Source: Peteryoungia wuzhouensis (GTDB lineage: Bacteria; Pseudomonadota; Alphaproteobacteria; Rhizobiales; Rhizobiaceae). From it: 64,000 nucleotides of DNA. Below are positions 46,430 to 54,630 of this stretch, one piece after another. Where the stretch lies: positions 62,001 to 126,000 of the forward strand of contig NZ_QJRY01000003.1 in NCBI RefSeq assembly GCF_003205195.1, given 5' to 3'. The notes beneath the pieces are model-generated. The model was not told the DNA's origin. It saw only the letters and a program-made list of their open reading frames with translations, and did no database searches. Each line of letters starts with the position of its first letter. Position 1 is the stretch's first letter. Made by a program: the position numbers and the translations under genes.

Positions 46430-47383
46430 ATGCACAATTATCTCGACTTCGAAAAACCCATCTCCGACCTCGAGGCCAAGATCCGCGAACTGAAGAAAAT
46501 CGCGGAAGAGGACGAGAGCATCGACACCTCGGAAGAGATCAGCCGGCTGGAAAGCCGCGTCGACGAGGCGATGGTGGACATCTATTCGAAGCTGAACGCC
46601 TGGCAGAAGACGCAGGTCGCGCGCCATCCGCAGCGGCCGCATTTCGTCGACTATGCCGAAGCGCTGTTCACCGAATTCACGCCGCTGGCCGGTGACCGCA
46701 AGTTTGCCGAGGACGCCGCCATCCAGGCCGGCCTCGCCCGCTTCCGTGGCCAGCCTGTTGCCGTGATCGGCCAGGAAAAGGGCAACGACACCAAGTCGCG
46801 CATCAAGCACAATTTCGGCAGCCCGCGTCCCGAAGGCTATCGCAAGGCGATCCGCGTCATGGAAATGGCCGATCGTTTCGGCCTGCCGGTGATTTCGCTG
46901 ATCGACACGGCCGGCGCCTATCCGGGCGTGGGTGCGGAAGAGCGCGGCCAGGCGGAAGCCATCGCCCGTTCGACCGAAATGTGCCTGGGCCTCAAGGTCC
47001 CGATGATCTCTGTCGTGATCGGCGAAGGCGGCTCCGGCGGCGCGATCGCGATCGCCACGGGCAACCGCGTCTACATGCTCGAACACGCGATCTATTCCGT
47101 CATTTCGCCGGAAGGGGCGGCCTCGATCCTCTGGCGCGACTCGACCCGCGCCAAGGAAGCCGCGACCAGCATGAAGATCACGGCGGAAGACCTGAAAGGT
47201 TTCGGCATCATCGACGGCATCATTCCCGAGCCGGTCGGCGGCGCGCACCGCGCCCCGGAAAAGGTGATCAATGCCACCGGCGACGTGATCTTCACGGCGC
47301 TCACCGAACTCTCTGCGCAGCCGGGCGACAAGCTGCGCACCGACCGTCGGCAGAAATTCCTCGAGATCGGCCGAAATCTCTGA
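46430..47383 (+). CDS. accA: Acetyl-CoA carboxylase carboxyltransferase subunit alpha
   Basis: The 317-residue subunit transfers the carboxyl group from carboxybiotin to acetyl-CoA, forming malonyl-CoA for fatty acid synthesis, as an alpha2-beta2 complex with AccD. Coiled N-terminal helices ([19 protein letters not shown]) are followed by the crotonase-like fold, with [20 protein letters not shown] and [19 protein letters not shown] binding the CoA. It follows xerD by 62 bp. Confidence 0.96.
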   Translation: MHNYLDFEKPISDLEAKIRELKKIAEEDESIDTSEEISRLESRVDEAMVDIYSKLNAWQKTQVARHPQRPHFVDYAEALFTEFTPLAGDRKFAEDAAIQAGLARFRGQPVAVIGQEKGNDTKSRIKHNFGSPRPEGYRKAIRVMEMADRFGLPVISLIDTAGAYPGVGAEERGQAEAIARSTEMCLGLKVPMISVVIGEGGSGGAIAIATGNRVYMLEHAIYSVISPEGAASILWRDSTRAKEAATSMKITAEDLKGFGIIDGIIPEPVGGAHRAPEKVINATGDVIFTALTELSAQPGDKLRTDRRQKFLEIGRNL

Positions 47384-47463
47384 CGCCGCAGGCTATTTGC
47401 CATCACTCCGCCGTTTTGCCGCCCTAGCGGCAGAAGGCGGGTGAGGCCAGCCGGTTTCCGGTG

Positions 47464-47495
47464 GTTTATAATTTGTGAAGAAAGACATTATAAAC
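47464..47495. promoter_or_regulatory. Perfect 9-bp inverted repeat upstream of the L,D-transpeptidase gene
   Basis: GTTTATAAT (47464-47472) and ATTATAAAC (47487-47495) are exact reverse complements around a 14-bp spacer. They lie about 55 bp before the ATG. The AT-rich arms stand out in GC-rich DNA. It may be a transcription-factor operator near the promoter. Confidence 0.5.
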
Positions 47496-47550
47496 TATTG
47501 ATCCCGGGCTCCTTGAGCCTGTCTATCAGTTCTGGAAAGAGCGTTTACGC

Positions 47551-48831
47551 ATGCGCTTGACATCAACGGCCCTGCTCCTGGTTTTTGCTGCTGCCCTCGC
47601 GGGCTGCAATGACACGTTGGAAAGTGCGACCTACGATACGCCGAAGGTCTCCAACAAGGTCGAGCAGCCGCTGCCCGGCCGCATCCTTGCCGAAATCCAG
47701 AAGAAGGGCATGGAGCGCAATTCGCCGATCATGCTGCGCATCTTCAAGGAAGAGGGCAAGCTGGAGGTCTGGAAGGCGAAGACCAACAACCGCTTCGACC
47801 TGATCGCCTCCTACGACATCTGCGCCTGGTCGGGCCGCCTTGGCCCGAAGGTCAAGGAAGGCGACCGTCAGGCGCCCGAGGGCTTTTATCCGCTGACGCC
47901 CTATCACCTGAACCCGAATTCGAAATATTTCCTCGCGATCAACACGGGTTTCCCGAACCGCTTCGACCAGGCCAATGGCCGCAGCGGCACGAACCTGATG
48001 ATCCACGGCGCCTGCTCTTCATCCGGCTGCTATTCGATGACGGATGCGCAGATCCTTGAGATCTATGCCTTCGCCCGCGACGCCTTCAAGGGCGGCCAGA
48101 CCTCGATCCAGCTGCAGGCCTTTCCCTTCCGCATGACCGCCGAGAACATGGCGCGCCACCGCCACAGCCAGCACATCGAGTTCTGGAAGATGCTGAAGGT
48201 GGGCTATGACCAGTTCGAGGTGACCAAGCGTCCCCCGGAAGTGAATGTCTGCGAGAAGAAATACGTCTTCAACCAGGTGGCCGCTGAGGGCCAGAGCTTC
48301 GCGGCCCAGGCCGCCTGCCCGCCGATGTCGACGCCGCCGGCGCTCGAAATGGCCATGGCAGGCTATAATGCCGCCTATGACAAGGCCTATGACAAGGCCA
48401 TGAAAAAGTTCGACGGCAAGATCTGGTACGACCCGACCGAAGCCGAGCGCAAGGCGCTGGTGGCGGACCTGCGCCGGTCGCGTGCCAAGGATCTCGCCTT
48501 TGCCCCGACCGGATCGGCGCTGAAGGCGGGCAAGCTGCTTGATATCGACGATGTGGATCCCGCGACCCTCAGCGCACCCGACGGCGCTGCCGCGGTAAAC
48601 CGCATGGCGAACAACGCATCGGGCAATGGCACGGCCGCACCGATGTCGACGCCCGGCAATGCAGCCCCGGTGGCAAACCAGGCAGCGACCGCGCAAGCGG
48701 CTCCGGGCACGCAGACTGCGAGCAACATTCCCGTGCCGCAGCCGAACCCGCTGGCACCGCCGCAGGCCGCAGCCGCTCCGGAAGCGCCGACCAGCAAGAA
48801 GCCCTTCTGGAAGCTCTGGCAGTCGGAATGA
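47551..48831 (+). CDS. Murein L,D-transpeptidase family lipoprotein (YafK-like)
   Basis: The 426-residue protein has a signal peptide with lipobox LAGC (cysteine 19) and a YkuD domain. The catalytic motif HGACSSSGCYSM starts at about residue 152, with the nucleophile C160. Family members crosslink peptidoglycan or attach proteins to it, and YafK cleaves such bonds. The C-terminal 100 residues are Ala/Pro/Gln-rich and probably disordered. The stop overlaps the TusA-like gene by 4 bp. Confidence 0.9.
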   Translation: MRLTSTALLLVFAAALAGCNDTLESATYDTPKVSNKVEQPLPGRILAEIQKKGMERNSPIMLRIFKEEGKLEVWKAKTNNRFDLIASYDICAWSGRLGPKVKEGDRQAPEGFYPLTPYHLNPNSKYFLAINTGFPNRFDQANGRSGTNLMIHGACSSSGCYSMTDAQILEIYAFARDAFKGGQTSIQLQAFPFRMTAENMARHRHSQHIEFWKMLKVGYDQFEVTKRPPEVNVCEKKYVFNQVAAEGQSFAAQAACPPMSTPPALEMAMAGYNAAYDKAYDKAMKKFDGKIWYDPTEAERKALVADLRRSRAKDLAFAPTGSALKAGKLLDIDDVDPATLSAPDGAAAVNRMANNASGNGTAAPMSTPGNAAPVANQAATAQAAPGTQTASNIPVPQPNPLAPPQAAAAPEAPTSKKPFWKLWQSE

Positions 48832-49070
48832 CCGCCGCCATCCTCTATGATCTCAAGGGGCTGAAATGCCCCCTGCCCGTCCTGAAGACGCGGCGCAGGC
48901 TGGCGGACATGAACCCCGGCGAGGAACTGCTGATCGAGACCAGCGACCCGCTGGCCGGCATCGACATCCCGCATTTCTGCGGCGAGGACGGCCACGACCT
49001 TCTCGCCCAGGAGAAGATCGAGACCGGACATCGTTTCCGCATCCGCAAGGGTGGCGCTCAGAAAGCCTAG
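48828..49070 (+). CDS. TusA-family sulfurtransferase-like protein
   Basis: The 80-residue protein carries the sulfur carrier motif GLKCPLPVLKTRR, with the active cysteine at about residue 14 and the CPxP pattern of TusA. Later HFCGEDGHDLL gives a second cysteine. It may relay persulfide sulfur for tRNA thiolation or molybdenum cofactor synthesis. ATGA overlap with the preceding lipoprotein gene implies coupled translation. The stop meets the convergent GTPase stop in the palindrome CTAG. Confidence 0.85.
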   Translation: MTAAILYDLKGLKCPLPVLKTRRRLADMNPGEELLIETSDPLAGIDIPHFCGEDGHDLLAQEKIETGHRFRIRKGGAQKA

Positions 49071-50248
49071 AACTTGAAACCCGGCACCGACAGCGGATTG
49101 TCGGTCATCGCGGCGCGGTCGGGACGGTCGATCGCGACCTTGCCGGTGAAAGCGCCGAACAGATCCCGCACATAATCTTCCGAGAGATCTTTGGTGATCA
49201 GCACCAGCCGCGTCTTGCGGTCGGACCCCTCGGGCCAGGCCGACAGGCGGACCGGCGGATGGAAGATCGACTGCACCCCATGCAGCACGAGCGGCTTGTC
49301 CGGCCGGTCGGTCAGCGCGACGATCGCCTTCATTCGAAGGAGTTTGTCGCCGTGGGTGGAGCGCAACAGGTCGATGAACATGTTGATCGCCATCGGATCG
49401 ATCGGCTGGTCGTGCAGGATCGAATAGGAGCGGATCTGATCGCCGTGTCGGTTCACGTCATGGGCGTGATGATGGTGGTGGTGCTCATGGTGATGGTCAT
49501 GATGATGACCGTGATGATGATCATGGTTGTCGTGGCCGTGGTGATCGTGGTCGTGATGATGGTGATCATCGGCAGCCGCCATCTCGTCCCGCAGCCACCG
49601 GTCGACATCGGGGATCTTGCTACCGGGATCGTAGAGACCGTTAATCAGGATGGAGGCTTGAGCAGCTCCCTCGTCATCGCCATCGGTGATCGGCGCGCGC
49701 GGATTGAGCGCTCTCAGCCGGGTCGTGATGCGGTCGATCGTCTCCGCATCGGCGAGCGTCTTCTTGGTGAGGATCAGCCGGTCGGCGACCGCGACCTGGC
49801 GATAGGCCTCGGGGAAGCTCTCGATCGTCGACAGCCCGTTGACGGCATCGACCACAGTCACGACGCCATCGAGATCGAAATGCTGGGCGATGGACGGATG
49901 GCCCATGACCGACTGCATGACAGGCGCGGGATCGGCAAGGCCGGTGGTTTCGATGACGATGCGGGACAAGGCTTTCAGCCGTCCCGTCTGCATGCCGTCG
50001 ATCAGTTCGGCGAGTGTGTCGACCAGTTCGCCGCGCACTGTGCAGCACAGGCAGCCATCGGCCAGTTCCACCACCGCATCATTCGATGCCTCGACCAGCA
50101 GGTGGTCGATCCCGACTTCGCCGAACTCGTTGATGATGACGGCGGCATCCTTCATCGCCGGGTCCTTCAGGAGCCGGTTGAGCAGGGTCGACTTGCCCGC
50201 CCCGAGGAAGCCGGTGAGGATCGAAACAGGGATGCGGTCAGTCGTCAT
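49067..50248 (-). CDS. COG0523/CobW-type metal GTPase with His-rich loop
   Basis: The 393-residue G3E GTPase has Walker A GFLGAGKSTLLN, the metal-binding GCLCC motif (about residue 65), and a C-terminal CobW domain. Residues about 226-263 hold roughly 25 histidines in 37 positions, a metal store or sensor loop. Such proteins deliver zinc, cobalt or other metals to apo-enzymes and are often repressed by Zur. An upstream GTG (50260) would give a GTGA overlap with the D,D-carboxypeptidase gene and remains possible. Confidence 0.92.
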   Translation of the reverse strand: MTTDRIPVSILTGFLGAGKSTLLNRLLKDPAMKDAAVIINEFGEVGIDHLLVEASNDAVVELADGCLCCTVRGELVDTLAELIDGMQTGRLKALSRIVIETTGLADPAPVMQSVMGHPSIAQHFDLDGVVTVVDAVNGLSTIESFPEAYRQVAVADRLILTKKTLADAETIDRITTRLRALNPRAPITDGDDEGAAQASILINGLYDPGSKIPDVDRWLRDEMAAADDHHHHDHDHHGHDNHDHHHGHHHDHHHEHHHHHHAHDVNRHGDQIRSYSILHDQPIDPMAINMFIDLLRSTHGDKLLRMKAIVALTDRPDKPLVLHGVQSIFHPPVRLSAWPEGSDRKTRLVLITKDLSEDYVRDLFGAFTGKVAIDRPDRAAMTDNPLSVPGFKF

Positions 50249-50256
50249 GAAATCGC

Positions 50257-51366
50257 TCACAAACTCGGACGGGGCTTGGGGATCGGCACATTGGCGATTT
50301 CGCCAGCGGGCGTTTTCTTGCTGTCGACCGGCTCGCTGCCCGGGATCAGCCCGGCAAAGCTCATGACCGGCGGATGATCCATTTCGCGGATATAGGCCGA
50401 CAGGAGCTTCATGCGGCCGCCTTCGTCGCGACCTTCGCTGCGCACGGCGGCGGCCTTGGGATTGCAGATATCGGCGCTGATATCGGCCACCTGATCCTGG
50501 CCCTCGCCATAAGGCGCCAGCGCCTCCAGCCGGTTCCCGGCGACATTGGTGGTCAGCGCCTTCTGCAGCAGATCCGCCGACATGTCGGCACGCGCGCCAA
50601 GACTGTCAGCACCGAGCACGACGGAGATCACGGTGCGGCCATTGCGCGTGGCCGACGAGACCTGGTTGAAGCCGGAGGCGCAGATGAAACCCGTCTTCAT
50701 GCCGTCGGCGCCGGGAAAGCGACCGATCAGCAGGTTGTAGTTCGGGTATTCCTTCTTGCCGGTGGTGACGCCTTCGAGCGTAAAATAGCCGGCATGTTCG
50801 GGGAATTCACGGCGGATGGCGGCGGCGAGCAGGGCGAGATCCCGCGCCGTCGTATACTGACCCTTGCCCGGCAATCCGTTCGGATTGATGAAGCGGCTGG
50901 AGCTCATGCCGAGGCGTTTCGCTTCCGCATTCATCCGCGCGACAAAGGCGCCTTCCGTGCCCCCCACCGTCTCGGCGATCGCAACGGCCACGTCATTGGC
51001 CGACTTGACGAGCAACAGCTTCAGCGCGCTGTCGAGCGTCAGCTTCGAACCCGGCTTGAAATACATCTTGCTGGCCGGCTGGTCGGCCGCATGTTTGCTC
51101 ATGACGACGACGGTATCGAGCGAGACCTGGCCGCTGCGGATGGCACTGAAGGTCACATAGGCCGTCATCAGCTTGGTGAGCGAGGCGGGATACCACTTGC
51201 GAAACGCCTCCTGATGGGCGATCACGCGGCCGCTCGCGACATCGACGACCACGACCGGATTGGCGGCGACGACGCCGGGGGCGGCAACGGCGACGAGGGC
51301 TGCAACAGCGACCATTCGGCGGAGGGCTGCTCTGACGGAGAACCTGCCCGGGCACTTCGTTGACAC
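50257..51366 (-). CDS. D-alanyl-D-alanine carboxypeptidase (PBP5-type)
   Basis: The 369-residue penicillin-binding protein trims stem peptides of peptidoglycan. After a signal peptide the active serine lies in SLTK, followed by SAN and the KTG motif in GMKTGFICAS. The C-terminal part is long and charged and ends in a proline-rich tail. GTG 51366 is chosen since AAGAGG lies before it; ATG 51315 is a shorter option. The gene downstream on the same strand is the COG0523 GTPase. Confidence 0.9.
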   Translation of the reverse strand: MSTKCPGRFSVRAALRRMVAVAALVAVAAPGVVAANPVVVVDVASGRVIAHQEAFRKWYPASLTKLMTAYVTFSAIRSGQVSLDTVVVMSKHAADQPASKMYFKPGSKLTLDSALKLLLVKSANDVAVAIAETVGGTEGAFVARMNAEAKRLGMSSSRFINPNGLPGKGQYTTARDLALLAAAIRREFPEHAGYFTLEGVTTGKKEYPNYNLLIGRFPGADGMKTGFICASGFNQVSSATRNGRTVISVVLGADSLGARADMSADLLQKALTTNVAGNRLEALAPYGEGQDQVADISADICNPKAAAVRSEGRDEGGRMKLLSAYIREMDHPPVMSFAGLIPGSEPVDSKKTPAGEIANVPIPKPRPSL

Positions 51367-51515
51367 GATTGGGAACCTCTTGTTCGCGGGTAAGGAGTGC
51401 TGGCATTGCCATGCCATGGGAGTGCAAGCAATGGCAAAGCCCATTGAATACGTCAATTGAAAGGCGCACATTCAGGCCCGACAATCATGTGATCGAAAGC
51501 CTCCAGGATAATGCA

Positions 51516-52676
51516 ATGCCGATACTGAACAGTGCCTCCGAACTCCAGTCGGTGGCCACCGCATGGCGTCGCCATCTCCATGCCCATCCCGAAATCCTCT
51601 ATGACGTCGAGAACACGGCGGCCTTCATCACAGAAAAACTGCAGGAATTCGGTGTCGACGAAATCGTGACCGGCATCGGCCGCACCGGCGTCGTCGGCAT
51701 CATCAAGGGCACCGGCACCGGCCGCACCATCGGCCTGCGGGCCGACATGGATGCCCTGCCGCTGGAGGAGATTTCGGGCAAGCCCTGGGCGTCCGCGACC
51801 GCAGGCCGCATGCATGCCTGCGGCCATGACGGGCATATGGCGATGCTACTGGGTGCCGCCAGGCATCTGGCCGACACGCGCAACTTCGCCGGTCGCGTCG
51901 CGGTCATCTTCCAGCCTGCGGAAGAAGGTGGACGCGGCGCGCTCGCGATGGTCGAGGACGGCCTGATGGAGCGCTTCGACATCGCGGAAGTCTATGGCAT
52001 GCACAACATGCCGGGCAAGAAGGCCGGCAGCTTCGCCATCCGCAAGGGCGGCATCATGGCAGCCCCCGACAAGTTTGCGCTGAAGATCATCGGTCGCGGC
52101 GGCCATGCGGCCGAGCCGCACAACACCGCCGACACGATCGTCATCGGCGCCCAGATCGTCGGCGCCCTGCAGACGATAGCCGCCCGCAACGCCAATCCGC
52201 TGCGCTCGGTGGTCGTCTCGGTCACGCAGTTCCATGCCGGCACGACGCACAACATCATTCCGGAGGAGGCCTTCATCTCCGGCACCGTGCGCTCGCTGGA
52301 TGAACAGGTGCGTGACCTTGCCGAGCGCCGCATCGGCGAACTCGCCTCCGGCATTGCCGCCGCCCACGGGGCGCAGGTCGAATACGATTACGAACGCGCC
52401 TGCCCGGTCACGGTCAACCACCCGAGGGAGACCGACTATGCGGCAGAGGCCGCCATGGAGGTGGTCGGCCCCGAACATGTCGACACCGAGGTCGATCCGA
52501 GCATGGCGGGTGAGGACTTCGCCTTCATGCTGCAATCGCGCCCCGGCGCCTATATCATGATCGGCAACGGCGACACGGCCGGCCTGCACAACCCGGCCTA
52601 TGACTTCAACGACGAGATCCTCTCGGCCGGCATCTCCTACTGGGTCCGCCTCGCCGAGCACCGCCTTCCCCGCTGA
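51516..52676 (+). CDS. M20 family amidohydrolase
   Basis: The 386-residue metallopeptidase resembles hippurate hydrolases and N-acyl-amino acid amidohydrolases. The metal ligands are in HACGHDGHMAML (about residue 95), the catalytic EE in FQPAEEGGRGA and the lid domain in GRGGHAAEPH, where a histidine contacts substrate. A final metal ligand is in GEDFAFMLQ. The AGGA ribosome-binding site supports ATG 51516. The substrate is not determined. Confidence 0.92.
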   Translation: MPILNSASELQSVATAWRRHLHAHPEILYDVENTAAFITEKLQEFGVDEIVTGIGRTGVVGIIKGTGTGRTIGLRADMDALPLEEISGKPWASATAGRMHACGHDGHMAMLLGAARHLADTRNFAGRVAVIFQPAEEGGRGALAMVEDGLMERFDIAEVYGMHNMPGKKAGSFAIRKGGIMAAPDKFALKIIGRGGHAAEPHNTADTIVIGAQIVGALQTIAARNANPLRSVVVSVTQFHAGTTHNIIPEEAFISGTVRSLDEQVRDLAERRIGELASGIAAAHGAQVEYDYERACPVTVNHPRETDYAAEAAMEVVGPEHVDTEVDPSMAGEDFAFMLQSRPGAYIMIGNGDTAGLHNPAYDFNDEILSAGISYWVRLAEHRLPR

Positions 52677-52759
52677 ATGGACACAAAAGACGATGGCCAG
52701 TTCGACCGAGCGGAAAACCGCTTGGCTTGCCCGCCCGGCTTTTGTATGGAGGAGGAAGT

Positions 52760-52836
52760 GGTCCCGTAGCTCAGCAGGATAGAGCACCAGATTCCTAATC
52801 TGGGGGTCCCGCGTTCGAATCGCGGCGGGATCACCA
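52760..52836 (+). tRNA. tRNA-Arg (anticodon CCU)
   Basis: The 77-nt sequence starts GGTCCCGTAGCTCAG, pairs with CGGGATC at the 3' end and has an encoded CCA. The anticodon stem CCAGA/TCTGG closes the loop TTCCTAA, giving anticodon CCU, which reads AGG. The T-loop GTTCGAATC is intact. Confidence 0.95.
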
Positions 52837-52891
52837 TTGCGTCAGCAAGAAGTTCCCTGTGTGAATCTGGGGTTGCATTCCCCCTCAATAT

Positions 52892-52920
52892 CGCCAGCAT
52901 GGAACCATACCATGCTGGCG
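52892..52920. repeat. Perfect 11-bp hairpin after tRNA-Arg
   Basis: CGCCAGCATGG (52892-52902) and CCATGCTGGCG (52910-52920) pair fully around a 7-nt loop. There is no T-run. It may define the 3' end of the tRNA transcript or serve as an operator for the small gene at 52963. Confidence 0.55.
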
Positions 52921-52962
52921 CCGAGTGTCCGATTTCGCCAGCTGATATCGGGAGGGAATGCG

Positions 52963-53196
52963 ATGGCTTCAATATCCCGCAGTTTGACGACCGATGCCGC
53001 CGATATTGTCGAGAAAGCCGTGACGCGGATCAATGATGGCGCGCCGGCGATTCTTGACGGGCAAGGCGAGGAGAACGCAACGGCGCTCCTCTTCTATCTC
53101 GTGGAAAACGGGGTGAGAGACGAGGACGAACTTGTCGAATTGACGCTGATGGCCGAAGGCAAACGATACGATCCGGCCAACGGCACGTTTAGCTGA
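52963..53196 (+). CDS. Hypothetical small protein (77 residues)
   Basis: The ORF has a GGAGGG ribosome-binding site 6 nt before ATG 52963. The protein is acidic, with an amphipathic N-terminal helix and EDELVELTLMAEGKRYDP near the end. I see no known domain. It is the first gene of the stress-related stretch, but no GGAAC-type promoter lies ahead of it. Co-regulation with its neighbours is therefore unproven. Confidence 0.6.
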   Translation: MASISRSLTTDAADIVEKAVTRINDGAPAILDGQGEENATALLFYLVENGVRDEDELVELTLMAEGKRYDPANGTFS

Positions 53197-53214
53197 GACG
53201 CGGAGGCGTCCGGC

Positions 53215-53406
53215 TCAACCGCGCCCGCCAAGATGGCGGGTATCCGCGTTTTCATCATGTTTGTAGAGCTCTTTGGCAGCGGCGTCGCTGCGTTTCTGTT
53301 CGTCAGAAGTGAGGCGCCGTTGCCGCAGGAGAGCGTAGGCGATGGCACCACCCAGAAGAATGGGACCGACGATCACCGCCAAGAGCCAGAACAGATTGCT
53401 GATCAT
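53215..53406 (-). CDS. Small single-span membrane protein under a stress-type promoter
   Basis: The 63-residue protein starts with a hydrophobic helix (about residues 3-26, FWLLAVIVGPILLGG), followed by a charged tail rich in Arg, Lys and Asp. It lacks a recognisable domain. A GGAAC-N16-GGTT promoter lies 41 bp upstream on the same strand (53448-53472), so it is probably a general-stress gene. Confidence 0.7.
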   Translation of the reverse strand: MISNLFWLLAVIVGPILLGGAIAYALLRQRRLTSDEQKRSDAAAKELYKHDENADTRHLGGRG

Positions 53407-53447
53407 CAGGAATACCTCGCTGGTTGTGAAGAGGGGGTCCTGATGCC

Positions 53448-53472
53448 AACCGGCAGCGGCGAGAAAGGTTCC
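53448..53472 (-). promoter_or_regulatory. EcfG/RpoE2-type promoter, small membrane protein
   Basis: On the minus strand GGAAC (53472-53468) is followed after exactly 16 bp by GGTT (53451-53448). This matches the alphaproteobacterial general stress consensus GGAAC-N18/19-TT. Confidence 0.75.
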
Positions 53473-53478
53473 GGGCGC

Positions 53479-53658
53479 TCAGCTCTCCTTGGGGAGCTTT
53501 TCGTCCAAGGACTTTTGCAGATCCTGAGCCATATCGATCAGGCGCTGCGGCACCTTTTCGCGCTCCAGTTCGGCCATCAACAGATCGAGCTTGTCCCGCA
53601 CCACGCCGCCGGTGCGATCGCGCCTGCCCGGAATAGAGCTTGCCGCCGTGTGTGACAT
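53479..53658 (-). CDS. NepR-like anti-sigma factor candidate (59 residues)
   Basis: The frame runs from ATG 53658 to TGA 53479. The sequence has a basic N-terminus and two short amphipathic helices. The first contains RDKLDLLMAELERE, followed by KVPQRLIDMAQDLQ. The spacing L-x2-L, E, VP-x-R and a following D-x5-L matches the core of NepR, the protein that holds EcfG in the absence of stress. An EcfG-like sigma gene lies 1 kb away, on the other strand. The usual nepR-ecfG operon order is not kept, which is why confidence is moderate. Confidence 0.5.
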   Translation of the reverse strand: MSHTAASSIPGRRDRTGGVVRDKLDLLMAELEREKVPQRLIDMAQDLQKSLDEKLPKES

Positions 53659-53753
53659 TCAATTCTCCGCTGTATGTGCATGTTGAGGCCGCTCGGCACG
53701 AATTTCGTCTGGGAGCGCAGTATGTCTATACGCCATCCGGCGATCTTCGGATC

Positions 53754-54116
53754 TCATAAAGATGCGTTTCCCGGCTGTTTCTCACCGGCGTCCTCGGATC
53801 GAAGCTCCGGAAATGCCTCCAGAAGCGCCTTGCCGCCGTCATAGACCAGACGCTCGGTTTTAAGCACAATGGCGAGACTGTCGGATACATCGACTTCGTC
53901 CTCATGCACAACCTCGACCCGGTCACCCGACGCGAGAACCAGCGTTGCCCGCCGTTTGAAACCCTGCTTGATCAACCAGTCCCGCGGGGCCTGCAGATCA
54001 ACCCTGACGGCAAGACCGCCATCCGCCTCTTCCGCAACGACACGATAGGACACCGGCGAAAGCCGCTCGCCGATGAGAAGCTGTCCCTGTCCGTCGGCGT
54101 TCTCCAGATGTGCCAT
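53754..54116 (-). CDS. Hypothetical protein under a stress-type promoter
   Basis: The 120-residue protein has a mixed charged sequence without membrane segments. It starts AHLENADGQGQLLIGERLSPVSY split over strands, and has the DWLIKQGFKRRATLVLASGDRVEV segment, suggesting a small beta-rich fold. No family is recognised. A GGAAC-N16-GGTT promoter (54150-54174) precedes its ATG by 34 bp and forms part of a divergent pair with the promoter for the next gene. Confidence 0.7.
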   Translation of the reverse strand: MAHLENADGQGQLLIGERLSPVSYRVVAEEADGGLAVRVDLQAPRDWLIKQGFKRRATLVLASGDRVEVVHEDEVDVSDSLAIVLKTERLVYDGGKALLEAFPELRSEDAGEKQPGNASL

Positions 54117-54149
54117 GACTCGCCCTTTCTTGTTCCAGAATGACAAGCA

Positions 54150-54174
54150 AACCGCGCGTGAGGGGAGAAGTTCC
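54150..54174 (-). promoter_or_regulatory. EcfG/RpoE2-type promoter, leftward
   Basis: On the minus strand GGAAC (54174-54170) and GGTT (54153-54150) are 16 bp apart, upstream of the gene starting at 54116. Confidence 0.75.
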
Positions 54175-54197
54175 AATCGAAAAACCTCGTGGGCAAC

Positions 54198-54222
54198 GGA
54201 ACCGGCGCCACGACCACACGTT
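54198..54222 (+). promoter_or_regulatory. EcfG/RpoE2-type promoter, rightward, exact consensus
   Basis: GGAAC (54198-54202), a 16-bp spacer and CGTT (54219-54222) equal the consensus exactly. It lies 43 bp before the small gene at 54265. Confidence 0.85.
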
Positions 54223-54264
54223 GATGTCAGGAAAATTCAGGAGTGTTTTCAGCACGAGGCAGCC

Positions 54265-54528
54265 ATGAGCAGCGCACGCCAGACAACGGATCATCAAGAG
54301 ATCCGCCGCTGGATCGAAGAGCGGGAAGGGACACCCTCGCGCGTCAAGGACAGCCCTGAGGGAGGTCTCCTGAGGGTCGATTTTGGCGAGCAGGAAGAAC
54401 GCCTGGAGCGGATGGATTGGGAGGAGTTTTTCTCTGTTTTCGAGAAAAGCGATCTTGCCTTCCTTCATCAGGATCGGACTGCCGACGGCAAGATCAGCCG
54501 TTTCAACAAGTTCGTCAGCCGAAGCTGA
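54265..54528 (+). CDS. Small conserved protein, stress promoter-linked
   Basis: The 87-residue hydrophilic protein starts with SSARQTTDHQEIRRWIEERE and contains GLLRVDFGEQEERLERMDWEEFF, SDLAFLHQDRTADGKISRFNKFV. Similar rhizobial proteins have sometimes been mislabelled as glucan-branching enzymes. They are too short for that, and I would treat it as unknown. The exact-consensus stress promoter lies ahead of it. Confidence 0.75.
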   Translation: MSSARQTTDHQEIRRWIEEREGTPSRVKDSPEGGLLRVDFGEQEERLERMDWEEFFSVFEKSDLAFLHQDRTADGKISRFNKFVSRS

Positions 54529-54630
54529 TCGCCGTGCTGCTTCTGCCGGACACCTCTGCATCCGGGACGGATCGGGTCTCGCTGGAGTGGATTGGCATGA
54601 CAGCGTTGAGTTCCATGGGAGGAGCGTGAC

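Noticed and set aside
49461..49573. Trinucleotide-like repeat (ATG/GTG) suggesting a microsatellite
   Set aside because: On the minus strand it is the in-frame CAT/CAC histidine loop of the COG0523 GTPase; the pattern is irregular, not a slipped repeat.
52901..52930. GGAAC after tRNA-Arg as a sixth stress promoter
   Set aside because: No GTT follows at the right distance (CGAG stands there), and the motif is part of a perfect hairpin.
53303..53662. 119-codon minus-strand ORF starting MNVTHGGKLYSG
   Set aside because: It is in another frame over the NepR-like ORF, with Arg/Ser/Pro-rich composition typical of a shadow, and it crosses into the next small gene.
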